64,000 nucleotides of DNA from Tachypleus tridentatus (taxonomy: Eukaryota; Arthropoda; Merostomata; Xiphosura; Limulidae). How positions within the stretch are numbered: the first letter of the stretch is position 1; every line of letters starts with the position of its first letter. Positions 45,081 to 57,575 of the stretch are shown here, one piece after another. The translations under genes and the position numbers were made by a program. The notes beneath the pieces were generated by a model, which saw only the letters and a program-made list of their open reading frames with translations, made no database searches and was not told the DNA's origin. The stretch lies in contig NC_134825.1 of the NCBI RefSeq assembly GCF_004210375.1, positions 42,402,348 through 42,466,347 of the forward strand, written 5' to 3'.

Positions 45081-45790
45081 TTATTCATCTTCTGAATCTC
45101 TTACACTGTTACCATCTTGTGATTCTATTATAGATTTTAAATCAATTTCATCAGTTTCTGTTAAAACATTCTTGTCAACGTTAACAAAACGTTCCGCGTT
45201 CACAGAATCATCTGCATCAATCCTCTCAATCAGAATTTGGATTTTACTAGAATCGTCATAACAAACAACTTCTCCACTATCTCGTCCATTATCAAGAATA
45301 AATCTACAGTTTCGAAAGCACTTTATTATGCATTAATCTTTTACGCATTTGATTGAATGTCTTAAAAATGCAATTGCATCTAACACGTCAATTTTCATGG
45401 TCATTTCAGATGCTCTCTTACAGTCATCCATGCTTGCAATAGTATGCTGAAGTATGAATTTTCTGTATTTCAGTTTTATACACTGTATAATTCCATTGTC
45501 TACATGTTGTACATGAAGGTAGAAAAACTAAACAAATATTTGAGAGTTGAACTTTTAGGAGACAACTTGCATTATTTAGGAAAAGTAGAATATTCCTAGT
45601 TTCTTGTTCAATTCTTTTGTTTAATTTAAATTCCTCAAATATAGCATTTGTCATCCATGCTTTATTATTCACTTTCCATTCCACAGGAAGTTGATTCTTC
45701 CTTAAATTTTTGAAACAGTGTGGATCTTTACTTTTACCTATTACCCATGGTAAATTTTCCCTAAATTTTAAAATTAGGGAAGATAGGAAT
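45081..45790 (-). pseudogene. Tigger/pogo-type transposase remnant
   Basis: On the minus strand, KSKDPHCFKNLRKNQLPVEW leads to NNKAWMTNAIFEEF, RNILLFLNNAS and LSNICLVFLPSCTT. These match the order of the DDE core in Tigger/CENP-B-like transposases (KAWMT..IF..W, ILLFLDNAxxH, LVFLPPNTTS). The catalytic aspartate of LLFLDN is asparagine here, and the region after LPSCTT is scrambled. A C-terminal acidic tail (VNAERFVNVDKNVLTETDE ... DSEDE) runs to a stop at 45081-45083. Frame breaks near 45330-45424 make it non-functional. Confidence 0.82.
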
Positions 45791-46176
45791 TTTTTTTTTT
45801 TGAGAATTATTTAAAGAGTAGAATTTTGCATTAAAAGACAAATATGTTTCTACAAATCATGAATCTAATTTATCTGTAAAAGTAATGATGGCAGAAAAAA
45901 GAACAGAATATATTTAACCAATACTTACTGTAACAAAATGTGTGAGAATTTATTAATATTTAAAGAAATTATTAATTAAATAAGAAATTAATATTTAATC
46001 AAAAACATTTTTCCGCCTTACTCAGGTTCCAATCCTACTTGTTGATAGATGAGGCAGGTGAAAGATAGTTTTCGTCCTCGTTACACAGGTTCCGCTGTAC
46101 AGAGGACCTTTTATAAAAAAAGTATTTAAATAATGCTGTAAAATTTTGATATTTCGGGCTTAGACAGGTTTTACTG
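45081..46176 (-). mobile_element. Tigger-like DNA transposon, partial
   Basis: The 5' end on the minus strand is probably at 46176. There a terminal repeat reads cagtaaaacctgtctaagcc and TA (46177-46178) follows on the outside. A second motif resembling it (acctgtgtaacgaggac) lies at 46070-46100. I could not find a matching left end, so the 3' boundary is approximate. Confidence 0.65.
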
Positions 46177-46499
46177 TAATATGTAATTCATACTTGCTGG
46201 AATTAGCAAACAAGAATCTGTAACGTATAGATCATAGCTGCTTGAACGGAAGGGATCATATTTTTTAACTACTCGCACAGTATGATGATTGGTTTTATCA
46301 AAACTATCAAATATTCTGGTTAGATAACAAAGGTCGTTAGAAAAAACCCGAATAAATGCAAAATAAATATTATTTTTATATATACTTATATTTGTTCTAA
46401 GTAAATTTATTTCTGTTTTCTATCAGAATATTTTGGTGATTCTTTTTAAAATTAACAGATGTTGTTTCTACCTGAATACAGAAAATGGTTTCTGTTTAC

Positions 46500-46752
46500 T
46501 TTAGTTTACTTGAGGACTATCTGCTCGAGCCGTTTCTAATTTTGCAGCGTAAGACTAGAGAGAAGGCAGCTAGTCATCTCCACCCACCGCAAACACTTGG
46601 GCTACTCTTTTACCAACTAATAGTTGGAATGACCGTCACATTATAACGCCCACAAGGCTGAAAGGGCGAGCATGTTTAGTGCGACGGGGATTCGAACCCG
46701 CTACCCTCAGATTACGAGTCGAGTGCCTTAACCACCTGGCCATGTCTGGCCC
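46500..46752 (-). mobile_element. Family A SINE
   Basis: Reverse copy with head gggccagacatggccaggtg at 46752 and a good B box; the tail is shortened. Confidence 0.85.
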
Positions 46753-46864
46753 ACAGAAAATTGTTGTTTAGCCTTCTGTTTCTAATTCTTAATTTCAGAG
46801 GTTTTTAGTACGTTATAAACGACTCTAAAACTTCACCACATCGTTACAGTTCATATCGTTACAA

Positions 46865-47130
46865 TGGCCCGTCATGGCCAATTGGTTAGGGCGCTCGACT
46901 CGCAATCTGAGAGTCGCGGGTTCGGATCTTTGTTACACCAAACGTGCTCACTTTTTCTGTCGTGGGGGCGTTATAATGTGACAGTTAATTTTACTATTCA
47001 TTCATAAAAGAGTATCCCAAGAAAAAGCAGTGAGTGGTGATGACGAGCTATCTTCCCAGTACTACTAAATTAGGAACGGCTAACGCTGATAACTTTCGTG
47101 CAGCTTTGTGCGAAATTAAAAAAACAAAGA
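46865..47130 (+). mobile_element. Family A SINE
   Basis: Forward copy from ggcccgtcatggccaattgg to aaaaacaaagaaac with a diverged centre (gagtatcccaagaaaaagc). Confidence 0.82.
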
Positions 47131-49430
47131 AACAATCATATTGTCCTGTTCAACCCATACTCTATATAACGAAATTGTATCTTAAAAGCCCTGAAGTGTA
47201 GTTTCCACTGCAACAAGCTCCATAGCAAAACTGTCGTGTTAGCTTTCCATGATACGGTTACACGGTGCCATAGTGTCTGTCTAGACATTTCGATTGCAGA
47301 GAAATCCATAAGTGGGTTGACTTATTTTCTTTTTATAGAATATCATAAAATATATTTTCATTTTACCAGCTATTTAAGATATACGTCGGTTGAACTCAAC
47401 TGGACACTTCGAGGATACTGTTTGTGTACACATGACTTGTGTTACCTGTCTGACAGAGATCCTTCTTAATAATGTTGCCTACACTTACCTTGACACGTGA
47501 ATGGTTTTCACCATTGATTTTTGTGATCATGGATTAATCCGATTACAAGACGCTACACTTTACTTACCAGAGATAGAGTGTGATTTGTTGTATGTAACTT
47601 TCTGTGTTTTTGACATCCAAAGTTCATATGTATATGTATATATTCCTTTGTTTTTTCATGACATTAAATGCATGATATATCCCGTTTTTGAATTCTAAAC
47701 TTTTAATTTGAGCATATGTTTATGATTTGGACAGCCGGACAGGGCTGTTTCATACTCTTCCCACAAGTGGTCATTTTTCGGTGTTAAGATACCGATCAGC
47801 CAACAACATCTGCACCTCAAAGGCTTTGTTTGGTTCTTTGAAAAAATAACGGGAGTACAACCTTTAATCAGCAACTTGGCACGGTAATCGTTAAGCTACA
47901 AGAGGCTCAAATTCGTGTGACAACTGATATTGTACAATTTCGCATATGCATCAAGATTTTCATTAACAGGAAATTCCCTTTTATAAAGCTGATCTGTAAT
48001 GTGATGTCTCGTGGAGTTGGTGCAGTTTTCACTATGAATCTCTTTTTGCATTATTTGATTATGTAAGATTACTTTTATTTCACTCTGGCTAAACTTAAAC
48101 ACCAGAGTTTCTTCATGTCTTTTTATCTCTAAAATTTATAATATCAAACAAGATAGCTCAAACTGGATATAAAAAGCTTAAAATTCCCAGCTCAGTGTTT
48201 AAGCTTCTAAACTTGTCAGTCCTCGTTCGCCCAGTAAAGTCGACGACTGAAAATTGAAACCAATTACGTTTTAGATGTCTTTGGATAGGGATGCATATCT
48301 AATACAATTTTAGTATAAAAATGTATACGATTGAAGCCACTTTAGCAAAATATTTGTCGTTCGTCACCACACATACTATTGTTCCGATAAACAAGGCTAT
48401 TTCAACATAAAACCTTTTTCTCAAAATATAATATAGGTTTGTGTCTATACATACCAGGTAGGCTGTTTTTATTTTTAAGTTACCTTATAAACATTTTTAC
48501 AAGGTTTTCACATTAAAATATTTAAGTCACAATCAGAAGACGTTTTACAACTAATTAACCAGCTGTAAAAACCAGTAACATGCTGTGATTAGATTGGCTT
48601 GGTGCGAAATTTGAACCTTATTTAATCTTTTACGGTTGCCTATCACAGTCAGTTTATGAACATTTCATATAAACTAATAAAACTTTATTGAGCTTTTAAG
48701 GAGGGGGTACTTTACAAAGTAACACCTCTAGTATATTAATCAAAACTAGTATTTACCACACAGTTTAGGATTTGCGTTAATGGATGTTTTCAGGCATACA
48801 GTAATATTTAGGCTAAATTAAACATTCAAGTACATGTATTTCGCTACAAAATGAATAAAACAAAAAAATATTCCCTCTATCTAGAAGAAACTATGATAAT
48901 ATAAATACTCTTCTTCAATCATTTAGAAGAAAACATAAAAAAGTAAATATGGAAACACAGAAACGAAAGTTAACACAAAGAAAATCTCAAATAGCATTTA
49001 ATCTTATACACTGTGTAACATGTGAACTTTAGGTCGATGTCAAGTACTCGTACTTTCTTAAGTGGTGTTCAAACAGGTGCTTATGTTTGAGAATAATATA
49101 AAGAAAACTATACTGAGTTTATATATATATATATATATCATACTCACGGCAATATACCTGTGCACGTGTATGTATGTGGAAGTAACTGAAAATATATGAT
49201 GCGTAGAAACTAATGAAGAGCGAAAAAACATTGCGAATGATATATCCAAAAAAATATATATAAGTGTTCAGGAGATTCACTACTAACTTAAAGCAGTGGA
49301 AATTCCAAAGCTTGTTCTGCACAACATCCTGTGTAGAAAATAGTTGAGCCATAGCAAGTTCAAACAAGAACAAAATAATTACGGGAACATATTGTCCTTG
49401 CACATTTTGAGAATAGGGCAGTACGAATAT
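47131..49430. other. No gene recognised
   Basis: AT-rich. Frames at 47236-47469 and 47501-47698 (plus), and 47896-48102, 49058-49249 and 49119-49403 (minus), lack domains. TA runs lie at about 49118-49138 and 49428-49446. Confidence 0.45.
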
Positions 49431-49445
49431 ATATATATATATATA

Positions 49446-49757
49446 TAAATGAAAATGAATATATTTTAATGAAGTGGAATAAGCAAAATCGCAAGGGAAG
49501 ACAACAAATTCAAATTGACTAATTATATTAGTTTATTATAACTTAAAAAATAAGCCTAAACAAAAATAAATTAAACCCAAACCGCTGCACAGGGTTCAAG
49601 CTATAATGTGGGATTATAAAATGTACCATAAGTTTTGGAGGTAACTGAAGGCGTAGGACGTACATTACGGTGGGGATACACCATCTATCTGTCTTAACTT
49701 AAATTTAGCAGTCTCACATAAGCAATAAAAAAGTAGCAATGGATATAAAAAAAGAAA
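49446..49757 (-). repeat. 3' pseudo-LTR of the Penelope-like element
   Basis: Direct-repeat partner of 51188-51518, with moderate divergence and several indels, implying an old insertion. Confidence 0.8.
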
Positions 49758-49929
49758 TTATGTATAGAAATCTGTATGATATTTCTATAATTTATATGGG
49801 ATAATTTTATTTTTATTTTTTAAGTACATAAAACTCCTATTCCAGAAACCATCCATGCGGATAAGATGTAATATAGTTAAGTTTTAAAATATATTCATCA
49901 ATATTGGTTTTAATAGATTTTAGAATATT

Positions 49930-50330
49930 ATTCTTATTACATTTTATTGCTATTCTGTATTTAGCTCTTTTTTGAGTATTCCACGTAATATTTTACCTTT
50001 TATAATTTTCAAGTTACCAGTAACAATATGATTATGAAAAGTATCAGTAAATAAACTATTTTCACATTTACAAAATAAGTTATTGACTTCATCTACATTT
50101 AAGTTAGTTTAAAAAAACGAACTTTTATAATTATTTAGTAATGAACCAATTGGAACTTCATATTTATAACTGACGATAGGCTTTACATTTTTACACCGAA
50201 AAATATTATTTTTTATAGATTAATGAATAATTTCGGAAATCTGCAAATCTTTGAATATTTTATGTCTAAAATTAATGACCAATATGAAGGTTTGAATTGC
50301 AGTTTCTCTTTTTGAAAACTTAATAAATCA
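49930..50330 (-). pseudogene. Pre-RT conserved region of a Penelope-like element
   Basis: Minus-strand text gives KLQFKPSYWSLILDIKYSK, LNVDEVNNLFCKCENSLF, then HNHIVTGNLKIIKGKILRG. A C-x-C pair followed by HxVTGxLxII...LR is, as I recall, typical of the segment just upstream of the RT in arthropod Penelope-like proteins. Several stops and frame changes are present, and the RT that should follow is absent. Confidence 0.6.
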
Positions 50331-50581
50331 TTGACTTTTAATCGATATTTTATAATGACAATAAGTGTTTTGCATAATCGTTTGGAAAATAAACTTTTTA
50401 TTACATTAATTAATACTTTTATTTTGCGAAGATTAAGCTGATAAATCTTTTTAAAAAATGATTTACGTAAACTAATACAAGTATAAACACTATTATGCCC
50501 ATAACTACACTATTCTGAAAAATTAACTTATTTTAATTTATTATTTCCTTTACCTCTAGTTTCATATTTTTATGGAAAAAA

Positions 50582-51015
50582 TTATCTATAAAGAAAAAAA
50601 TTAGCAATACAATAATCATTACTGAAATTCAAATCAGTAGAATTATTAACATCTTGGTTTAATCCATAAAAATAAAATGTTCTTAGTTTTAAAATGTAGG
50701 AGTTTCCCCTTTGAAATATAATGATATTTTTGTTAACAATTTCTAATATAGTTATCTTAACGGAGGTAAAAAGGTGAATCCTGAAATGTTTTAATTCAGT
50801 ATAATTAGTTAAATTGTTTTTAACTTGAGATCTTTGTAAATTTGTACGTATATGTAATGGTTTTGAAGTTTGACTCGCATATTCCATATTACATTTAGGA
50901 CATGTTAGATAAGTAGCATCTTTTATTTTACAAAATGAACTTATGTAAGTAACAGGGTGAAAAGTATTTAGAACAGGACATGTGAGACATCTCTTGAAAG
51001 TACATTTTATAACAT
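50582..51015 (-). pseudogene. GIY-YIG endonuclease remnant (Penelope-like)
   Basis: A 101-codon open frame, extended upstream, reads CTFKRCLTCPVLNTFHPVTY, then ATYLTCPKCNMEYASQTSKP, LHIRTNLQRSQVKNN, ELKHFR and ITILEIV, ending YILKLRTFYFYGLN. This follows the family pattern (xxYLxTCxxCxxxYVGxT, LxxRxxxHRxxI, HF, WIxxLxTxxPxGLN). The GIY-YIG core glycine (VG to AS) and the usual histidine of the HR pair (QR here) are lost, so activity is unlikely. Confidence 0.75.
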
Positions 51016-51187
51016 TTGCAGCAATATAATTAATGTGATCAGCTCACTAGGCCAAATTATATTTATCCAATATGTCATTAGTTAAGGCTATTACACTTAA
51101 CTTCATAAAGATTGAACAATGTAATGGAAGGTGCTACATAGTCAGCGACAATTCACATACATTGAATATACGAGTATTTTAATGAAA

Positions 51188-51518
51188 ATGGATGCATTTT
51201 AATGGAGTTATATAGGCAAAATCACGTGGAAGGACTGCGTTAGAAACAGGAAACCCAAACCTCTGACTAATTATTTTAGTTTGTTGTAACTTAAAAAAAA
51301 ACAAGCTGAAACAAAAATAAATTAAACTAAAAACGCTGCACTAATAGAAAAGATCCCAGGGTACAAGCTATAATGTGAGATTATAAAATGTACCCTAGGT
51401 TTTGGAGGTGGCTGCGGAAATAGGATTAAAATTGCGTAGGAGATACACTGTCTATCTTAACCTCCATTGGGCAATTTCACATGAGAAATAAAAGAGTAGC
51501 AATAGATGAAGAAATAAA
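51188..51518 (-). repeat. 5' pseudo-LTR of the Penelope-like element
   Basis: Direct-repeat partner of 49446-49757; it carries an extra block (taatagaaaagatcccag) not in the other copy. Confidence 0.8.
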
Positions 51519-52418
51519 ACACACAGAAGAATTCAAGAGGTGTTGAAAGTTTAAATAATGTAACGGAGTTAATATTTGGTTTAATAACCAACTGAAATCA
51601 GATAATTCTGAGCTAAACCTTGCCGTAAACATTCCATACGAAAGGTTTCCTAATTTTTATAAGCAAAAATATGTCTGACACTCACGTGTGACAATAAAGC
51701 CACTTAGGATTTGTTTTTAATTGTTTATGTTGAACTTAAGAGTTATTAAAACAAATATGTATATACGTGCGCGCTCGCGCACTAGACACGATTAAGCTTA
51801 GGAAACCATTTGTAATGATAATACTTTATGCTATCGAGAGCTAACTAGTTATGGTGGAGATGTGGAGTGGGGGAGGTAACTTAGAGGATCAATACAGCAG
51901 CTTAAAATCACAGTAACGCCATTCTTCAAGAGACAGGATAACCAGCTTTAACTTACAAAACGAAACACAGCAACATTGATCGCCAGAAGCAGTCCATCTC
52001 TTACATTTCTGATGGAAGCAAGGGAACAGTTCCTATCCCACGAGTTGTTTTTTTCACAAGATTGTATAATGAGCTTTATTTAAAATAATTATATATATTA
52101 AGTTTGAAGGAAAACAAACGTGTTTGAAACAGCTATTTTTACAACATTTTACAGTAATTCATCTATTTCACTTGTAGAGTCAGGTCTCTCTATATCAATA
52201 AAATAATTACAATAAAGATTCGCACACAAGGGAAAATAGATCTTAAAGCTCAAGCAAACAAAATGGTTTATTTTGTAGGCGCTTGATTTTGGATATTTAA
52301 CAAATGTATCAATCACATTTTTTAGTACTTGAAACAACGCTATTTCATTGTTTTAATCTCAAGTAATGAAAAAATTGTGTTTTAATTCATGAAACTCAAT
52401 ATTTTCGTCTGAAAAATT
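51519..52418. other. No gene recognised
   Basis: AT-rich apart from a short alternating purine-pyrimidine GC run (gtgcgcgctcgcgc) near 51768. Confidence 0.45.
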
Positions 52419-52428
52419 CTGATGAAGT

Positions 52429-52717
52429 TTATTTGTTTGTTTGTTTTGTTTTTTTAATTTTGCACAAAGCTACTCGAGAGCTATCTGTGCTAGCCGTCCC
52501 TAATTTAGTAGTGTAAGACTAGAGGGAAGGCAGCTAGTCATCACCACCCACCACCAACTCTTGGACTACTCTTTTACCAACGAATAAGTGGGATTGACTG
52601 TCATATTATAATGCCCCCACAGCTGAAATGGCGATAATGTTTGGTGCGACCGTGATTCGAACCCATGACCCTCGGATTACGAGTCGAACGCTTTAACACG
52701 CTTGGCCATGCCGGGCG
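52429..52717 (-). mobile_element. Family A SINE with target duplication
   Basis: Full-length reverse copy with a tail of gtttgtttgttttg. Flanking ctgatgaagt occurs at 52419-52428 and again beginning at about 52718. Confidence 0.9.
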
Positions 52718-52754
52718 CTGATGAAGTAGTGTGCTTTTGAAGAATTTTATCAGT

Positions 52755-53035
52755 TCTGGCGCCGCATGGGGCAGGTTGATTACGGCGTTCGACTCTAATC
52801 TAAGGGTCGCTGGTTCAAATCCCGGTCGCACCAAACATACTTGTCCTTTCAGCCGTGGGGGCATTATAATGTTACGGTCAATCCCACTTATTCGTTGGTA
52901 AAAGAGTAGCCCAAGAGGTGGCGGTGGGTGGTGATGACTAGCTGCCTTCCCTCTAGTCTTACACTGCTGAATTAGGGACGGCTGCCGCAGATAGCCCTCG
53001 AGTAGCTTTGTGCAAAATTCAAAAAGAAACAAACG
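52755..53035 (+). mobile_element. Family A SINE
   Basis: Forward copy from ggcgccgcatggggcaggtt to aaaaagaaacaaacg. Together with the preceding reverse copy it makes a head-to-head pair. The 143-codon minus frame at 52601-53032 runs across both and is not a gene. Confidence 0.87.
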
Positions 53036-54044
53036 AATTATTAGTTTTTATATTATTTGAGAAATTTGTGTTTGTTTGTTTATAATTTTATTTGTCGGAT
53101 GATAATTATACTCAGTGTCAAACTTTTTTTAATTCAATAATAAAAATGTCACAATTGTTTCATTATATCGTTTTCACTATTGAGAAAATTAACGGATTTC
53201 ATGAGAAATTAGAATCTTCAGAGATATTTAAATCTTCCTAATACGTCTTTGGAAAATTATGTTTAATTATTTCCTCACAAAAATTATTTATAATATTCAA
53301 AATAAATGTAAATCAGGGTAATACTAAAGGAGTTGCAATAAGTAAATAGTTTCGCTAAATTTAAGAGAACAGCAGTTACGAAATGATCTAATTTTATTAA
53401 ACGATATTCATATTTTCACTAAAGTTAGATTTATTGTAGTTATGTAACAGTGAAGCCACCTATGTTCATTATTCAAAACGATAACTGAAAGCACGTGCCA
53501 TTTCACTTCATAAACTTTATAAGTAAATATAATCTTTTCAAAAAAGAAATTAAATGTAGAGATGGTAATTGAATAGCCAACATGTTTTGCAAATGACTTT
53601 AGAAATAGAAAATAATATATCTTATTAGCAATCTAAATCAGTGTTTGCCAACTTTGTTTTGACTTACGACCAATTTGCAAACGTTGATAGCCAGTCGCGA
53701 CCCAATAAACAAGTGTAGCGCAAAAAAACATGGTTTACTAAATACTTAATAAGTAAATACATAAATTACTATCTATTTTAAAAAGCTATTCGACACAATT
53801 CCTCACATTTTGAGTTTCAAGTACTAGATTATTATCTATTGATTAAGAAACGCTAATCTAAATAACAATATATGTACAAGAAATAAATATCGTTTGAACT
53901 AATATTTGGTGAATTAATGTCAAGAACGATTTTCATGTTAAACCAAAGCTCATTGGTAAATTGTAAATTTTATAACTCTGAAACTAACCAGAAAGTGTAA
54001 GGCAACATTACAAAAAGAAAGTTGGAACATATATTCTCGTATTG
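53036..54044. other. No gene recognised
   Basis: AT-rich. At 53640-53720, gtgtttgccaactttgtttt and agccagtcgcgaccc may be a scrap of a repeat that I cannot name. Confidence 0.45.
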
Positions 54045-54057
54045 GGTAACATATCTG

Positions 54058-54337
54058 TTGTTTGTTGTTTTTGGAATTTCGCACAAAGCTACTCGAGGGC
54101 TATCTGTACTAGCCGTCCCTAATTTAGCAGTGTAAGACTAGAGGAAGACAGCTAGTCATCACCACCCACCGCCAACTCTTGGGCTACTCTTTTACCAACG
54201 AATAGTGGGATTGACCGTCACATTATAACGCCCCCATGGCTGGGAGGGCGAGCATGTTTGGCACGACTCGGGCGCGAACCCGCGACCCTCAGATTACGAA
54301 GCGCACGCCTTAACACGCTAGGCCATGCCAGGCTCTA
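54058..54337 (-). mobile_element. Family A SINE with target duplication
   Basis: Reverse copy; flanks share gtaacatatct (about 54046 and 54339). Confidence 0.88.
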
Positions 54338-54349
54338 GTAACATATCTA

Positions 54350-56300
54350 ACTCCACGATTAGTCAGCAGCAGATTATTCGAAGTGTAATAAGTCTCATAG
54401 ACCTGTTAGTTCATCCAATAATTCTCTAGCTTTCAAACAACTTTTTAAAGCTTTTAGCTTGATGTAGTGTTTTTTTAACACCAAATATTTGTTACTGCCT
54501 AATGTTGCAGTTACGTTTAATATTTGATCTTTTATTCGCCTTGCAGTGATATATATAGTAATATATGAAAAGTATTTAGTCACATTTAATAATGAATCTC
54601 ATTTAAAACATTTTATAGGTTAAATATATTACTTCCGCGATAATATGCTTGTCATTTCTGTCAAAATAAATAGGCCTAATAGCTCTGCTAGCAACGATTT
54701 GAGAAGCTTTATTAAAGGAAACATATATAATCTTAGTTTTTAATATAGATTTATGTTTTAAATCATACATACCTGTTTAGATCAATTTTATAATTTTCGC
54801 GAGTACATTTAATTTATTTTATCTCTCTGTGATCGTGCTATTTTCTAACCAATAGTTTATAAAATTTTCGTTTCAATCAGTTTTCAAAATGTTATAGCTT
54901 TATCAAATTTGTTTCATTCAGTGCTCAGAATCAGTCATGTATCAAAAGTTTAGAACTACTTTCATTTCAAATTTATTAATATAACCTAAAACTCTGAGCA
55001 AGATATCTACTGTGAGAACTCTGATGCGTCATATGCGTACAGTTTTGTGGCAAATTTTGAGAATAATAGACCTTCTTAATATCTCGTACCATTCCGTGAG
55101 GGAAGAAATTAGATTCTCCGAAAGCTAAACACTAAAATATCTTGAGTATTTTGAGTGAAGCATAAAGGTCCACTTAAGCATTTTGGTGGGGGTGGTAGGA
55201 GGGCTGTTAATCATTCTATTTTTACATTATTTTTATCTTTTGTAGCATTTTATCGTTAAGGGCAAAAATGTTCTTATAGATTTATAATATTGTGTTTTGT
55301 TCAAACGACAACTAAATAGCCATTGTTACTTTGTTGTATGAAGTAATATTGTTTGTCATAAATGACATACTGAAAGATCTTTGATCGTCTATCTCTTAAC
55401 AATAACACATAAATAGCATTATGTGTACAGGTGAAATTTTGATAATAAGGCTACTCTTGTCACTGAACTTGGAAATACATCCACCTTAGAACCCAAAATA
55501 TTGATCTAATCATGACTTTAGAGATATTAGACAAACTGCATTAACAGTTAATTTACACAACGAGTTTAGACAAATAACAGATATGGAAGGAAACCTTTGA
55601 AACTATAGGCATATGTATGTGTATGTGTGTGTGTGTGTGTGTAGTGAAACTTGATTTCTATATCTGATACATATGAATGAAGGTACTTACAAAAATTATT
55701 GTATATTTCAGACCAGGAACTTGAATACCAATTATTTATTGGCTACGTCACACGTATTTTCGTCGATTGATATTATAAATCAGGTAAATTCTATAGAACG
55801 AGAAGTTAGTTCAACCTTATAAAGTCACCGGTTAGTTCACCACCTCTATCATTAAATATGTTTGTTGAGATTAGACTGCGAACCAACATGAACTCATTAG
55901 TGCCAATATAAATAGAAACTTTGTTATCCTTCAATTTTGTTACTGTCTCGTATATTTTTGTTAACGTCAAGACTTCACGTACTTTCATTATGTTCCTCCA
56001 AGCAGTAAACATTAAAGTCAAATATACGCTAGTAGACTGTAAATATTAAATACATTGCAAAAAAACCAACAAAAACGACACTGTTTGTTTGTAGTTTATA
56101 GAAGAGTCTTCGATTGAGAATAAGAAAAGACATTTCATTATTTAATCCAATTTTTAAAAAATCATAAAACAAGAAGTTAGTTACACTATCGGACAGTAAC
56201 TAGTCAGCATAAGAAAAATTATGGAAATTGAGACAGCAGATTCTGGAGTAATCGATGCTACCACACACCCTTAATATAACATCTTTGTGATAAGATTCCT
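54350..56300. other. No gene recognised
   Basis: AT-rich, with a TG microsatellite at about 55618-55642. Minus frames at 54395-54583 and 55806-56021 have no domain. Confidence 0.45.
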
Positions 56301-56510
56301 AAAAACATGGTTGTCCTTTCAGCTATAGGGGCATTATAATGAGCAGTCAATTCCACTATTTGTTGGTAAAAGAGTATCATAAGAGTTGGCTGTGGTGATG
56401 AAGACTAATTGCTTTCTCTCTAGTCTTTCACTGCTAAATTAGGGATTATTAGTGCAGATAGTTCTCGTGTAGCTTTGCGAAATTCAAATCGAAACAAGAC
56501 CCAGAAACGT
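56301..56510 (+). mobile_element. Family A SINE, 5'-truncated
   Basis: Starts aaaaacatggttgtcctttc and runs to gcgaaattcaaatcgaaac. Confidence 0.75.
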
Positions 56511-56696
56511 TAATTTTGAACGTTAGTTTAATATTATTTAATATTAAGCTCTCTAGGAGAATAAAATGTACAAGGCAATAAATTAAAGACAAAGTAATTT
56601 CGGAAGATTATGATTGAAGTAACAATCTCTAAATAAATACGTAGACGCGAGGTGCTGTTGAAATGTATTTGTTGTAACAGCGGAAACTGCATTGCA

Positions 56697-56878
56697 CAGT
56701 TACGACAGAAAGTGTTCGTACCCTTGCGTCCCGAGTAGATTTTTGCTCATACCAATTACGTGTGTTAATATAATATTTTTAATATACTATACTTTCATTA
56801 TCCTAATCGTGATACTTTTTAAGTTATGAGGAAAAAATACTCACGACGCAGGGGTACGAACACTTTTTGTCGTAACTG
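56697..56878. mobile_element. Tc1/mariner-type MITE (182 bp)
   Basis: Long inverted repeats start cagttacgacagaaagtgtt and end acactttttgtcgtaactg. They match over about 50 bases with several mismatches, leaving only a short AT-rich centre. TA follows the right end (56879-56880); the left flank is CA, probably a mutated TA. There is no coding sequence. Confidence 0.88.
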
Positions 56879-56880
56879 TA

Positions 56881-57356
56881 TCTCCGATACTTATTAACAC
56901 ACATTTTCGGAATTGTGTTTACCAAACACTTGCTGATTCCTAAAAATCATTTACGGTAATAATAAAACCAAATAAGAACTACTGAAGATTTCATTAGTAG
57001 TGACTGAAAGTGTTGAAAACTTCATGCTGTAACAAAAGTTATTAACCTAACTCGGACAAACATTGAGCTCGTGAACGAGTATGATAACCATCAAATTAAT
57101 TAACTTAATCACTATTCATTTAAAATGCATCACCGATTTATATCCCAGATAACTCTTTCTTAATGAATCATATAATTAAGGACTATTGCGTAATTCAGTT
57201 TCGTTAATATTACAGACCAGACGAATTTCATACATGAATTACAAGGTTGAAAATGTTACATTGGTAATCTCACACTTCTCACACACACACCCATTTGTTA
57301 ACGACAGTATCCGGCAGAATGAGAAGTATTTGTTATATATGCTCAGACTGCGAAAG
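56881..57356. other. No gene recognised
   Basis: AT-rich with a short CA run near 57280. The 68-codon frame at 57186-57392 has no domain. Confidence 0.42.
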
Positions 57357-57470
57357 TTCCCCACTGGTACAGCGGTAAGTCTACGGATTTAAAGCGCTAC
57401 AATCAGAGGTTCGATTCCCCTCGGTGGACACAGCAGATTGGCAGATGTGATTTTGTTAAAAGAAAAACAC
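57357..57470 (+). mobile_element. Family C SINE
   Basis: Starts ccccactggtacagcggtaa, with B box ggttcgattcc, junction cctcggtggacacagcagat, and an aaaagaaaaacaccc tail. Confidence 0.75.
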
Positions 57471-57575
57471 CCAAATATACCCAGACTGTGAAGAAGAGGG
57501 TTCAGTATTCTAGTTGCGACCCTGCAAAACGTATTCTTTAGAACCGTAGGTGCACTTTATGAATAAGTGGTAAAA

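Larger units (their letters stand above)
49446..51518 (-). mobile_element. Penelope-like retroelement with direct terminal repeats, RT core missing
   Basis: Two direct repeats of about 310-330 bp (49446-49757 and 51188-51518; shared text includes gctataatgtg, gattataaaatgtacc and agttttggaggt or its variant) flank 1.4 kb of decayed coding sequence on the minus strand. Going 5' to 3', the order is terminal repeat, cysteine-rich region, GIY-YIG endonuclease, linker, the conserved block that normally precedes the RT, then the second terminal repeat. No RT palm was found. Endonuclease before RT is the order described for permuted (Naiad/Chlamys-like) Penelope elements. The assignment rests on reading by eye. 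Confidence 0.75.

Noticed and set aside
52601..53032. A 143-codon minus-strand frame with RPGFEPATLRLES and RNPRVMGSN motifs.
   Set aside because: These strings are translations of the family A SINE head and appear wherever the SINE does.
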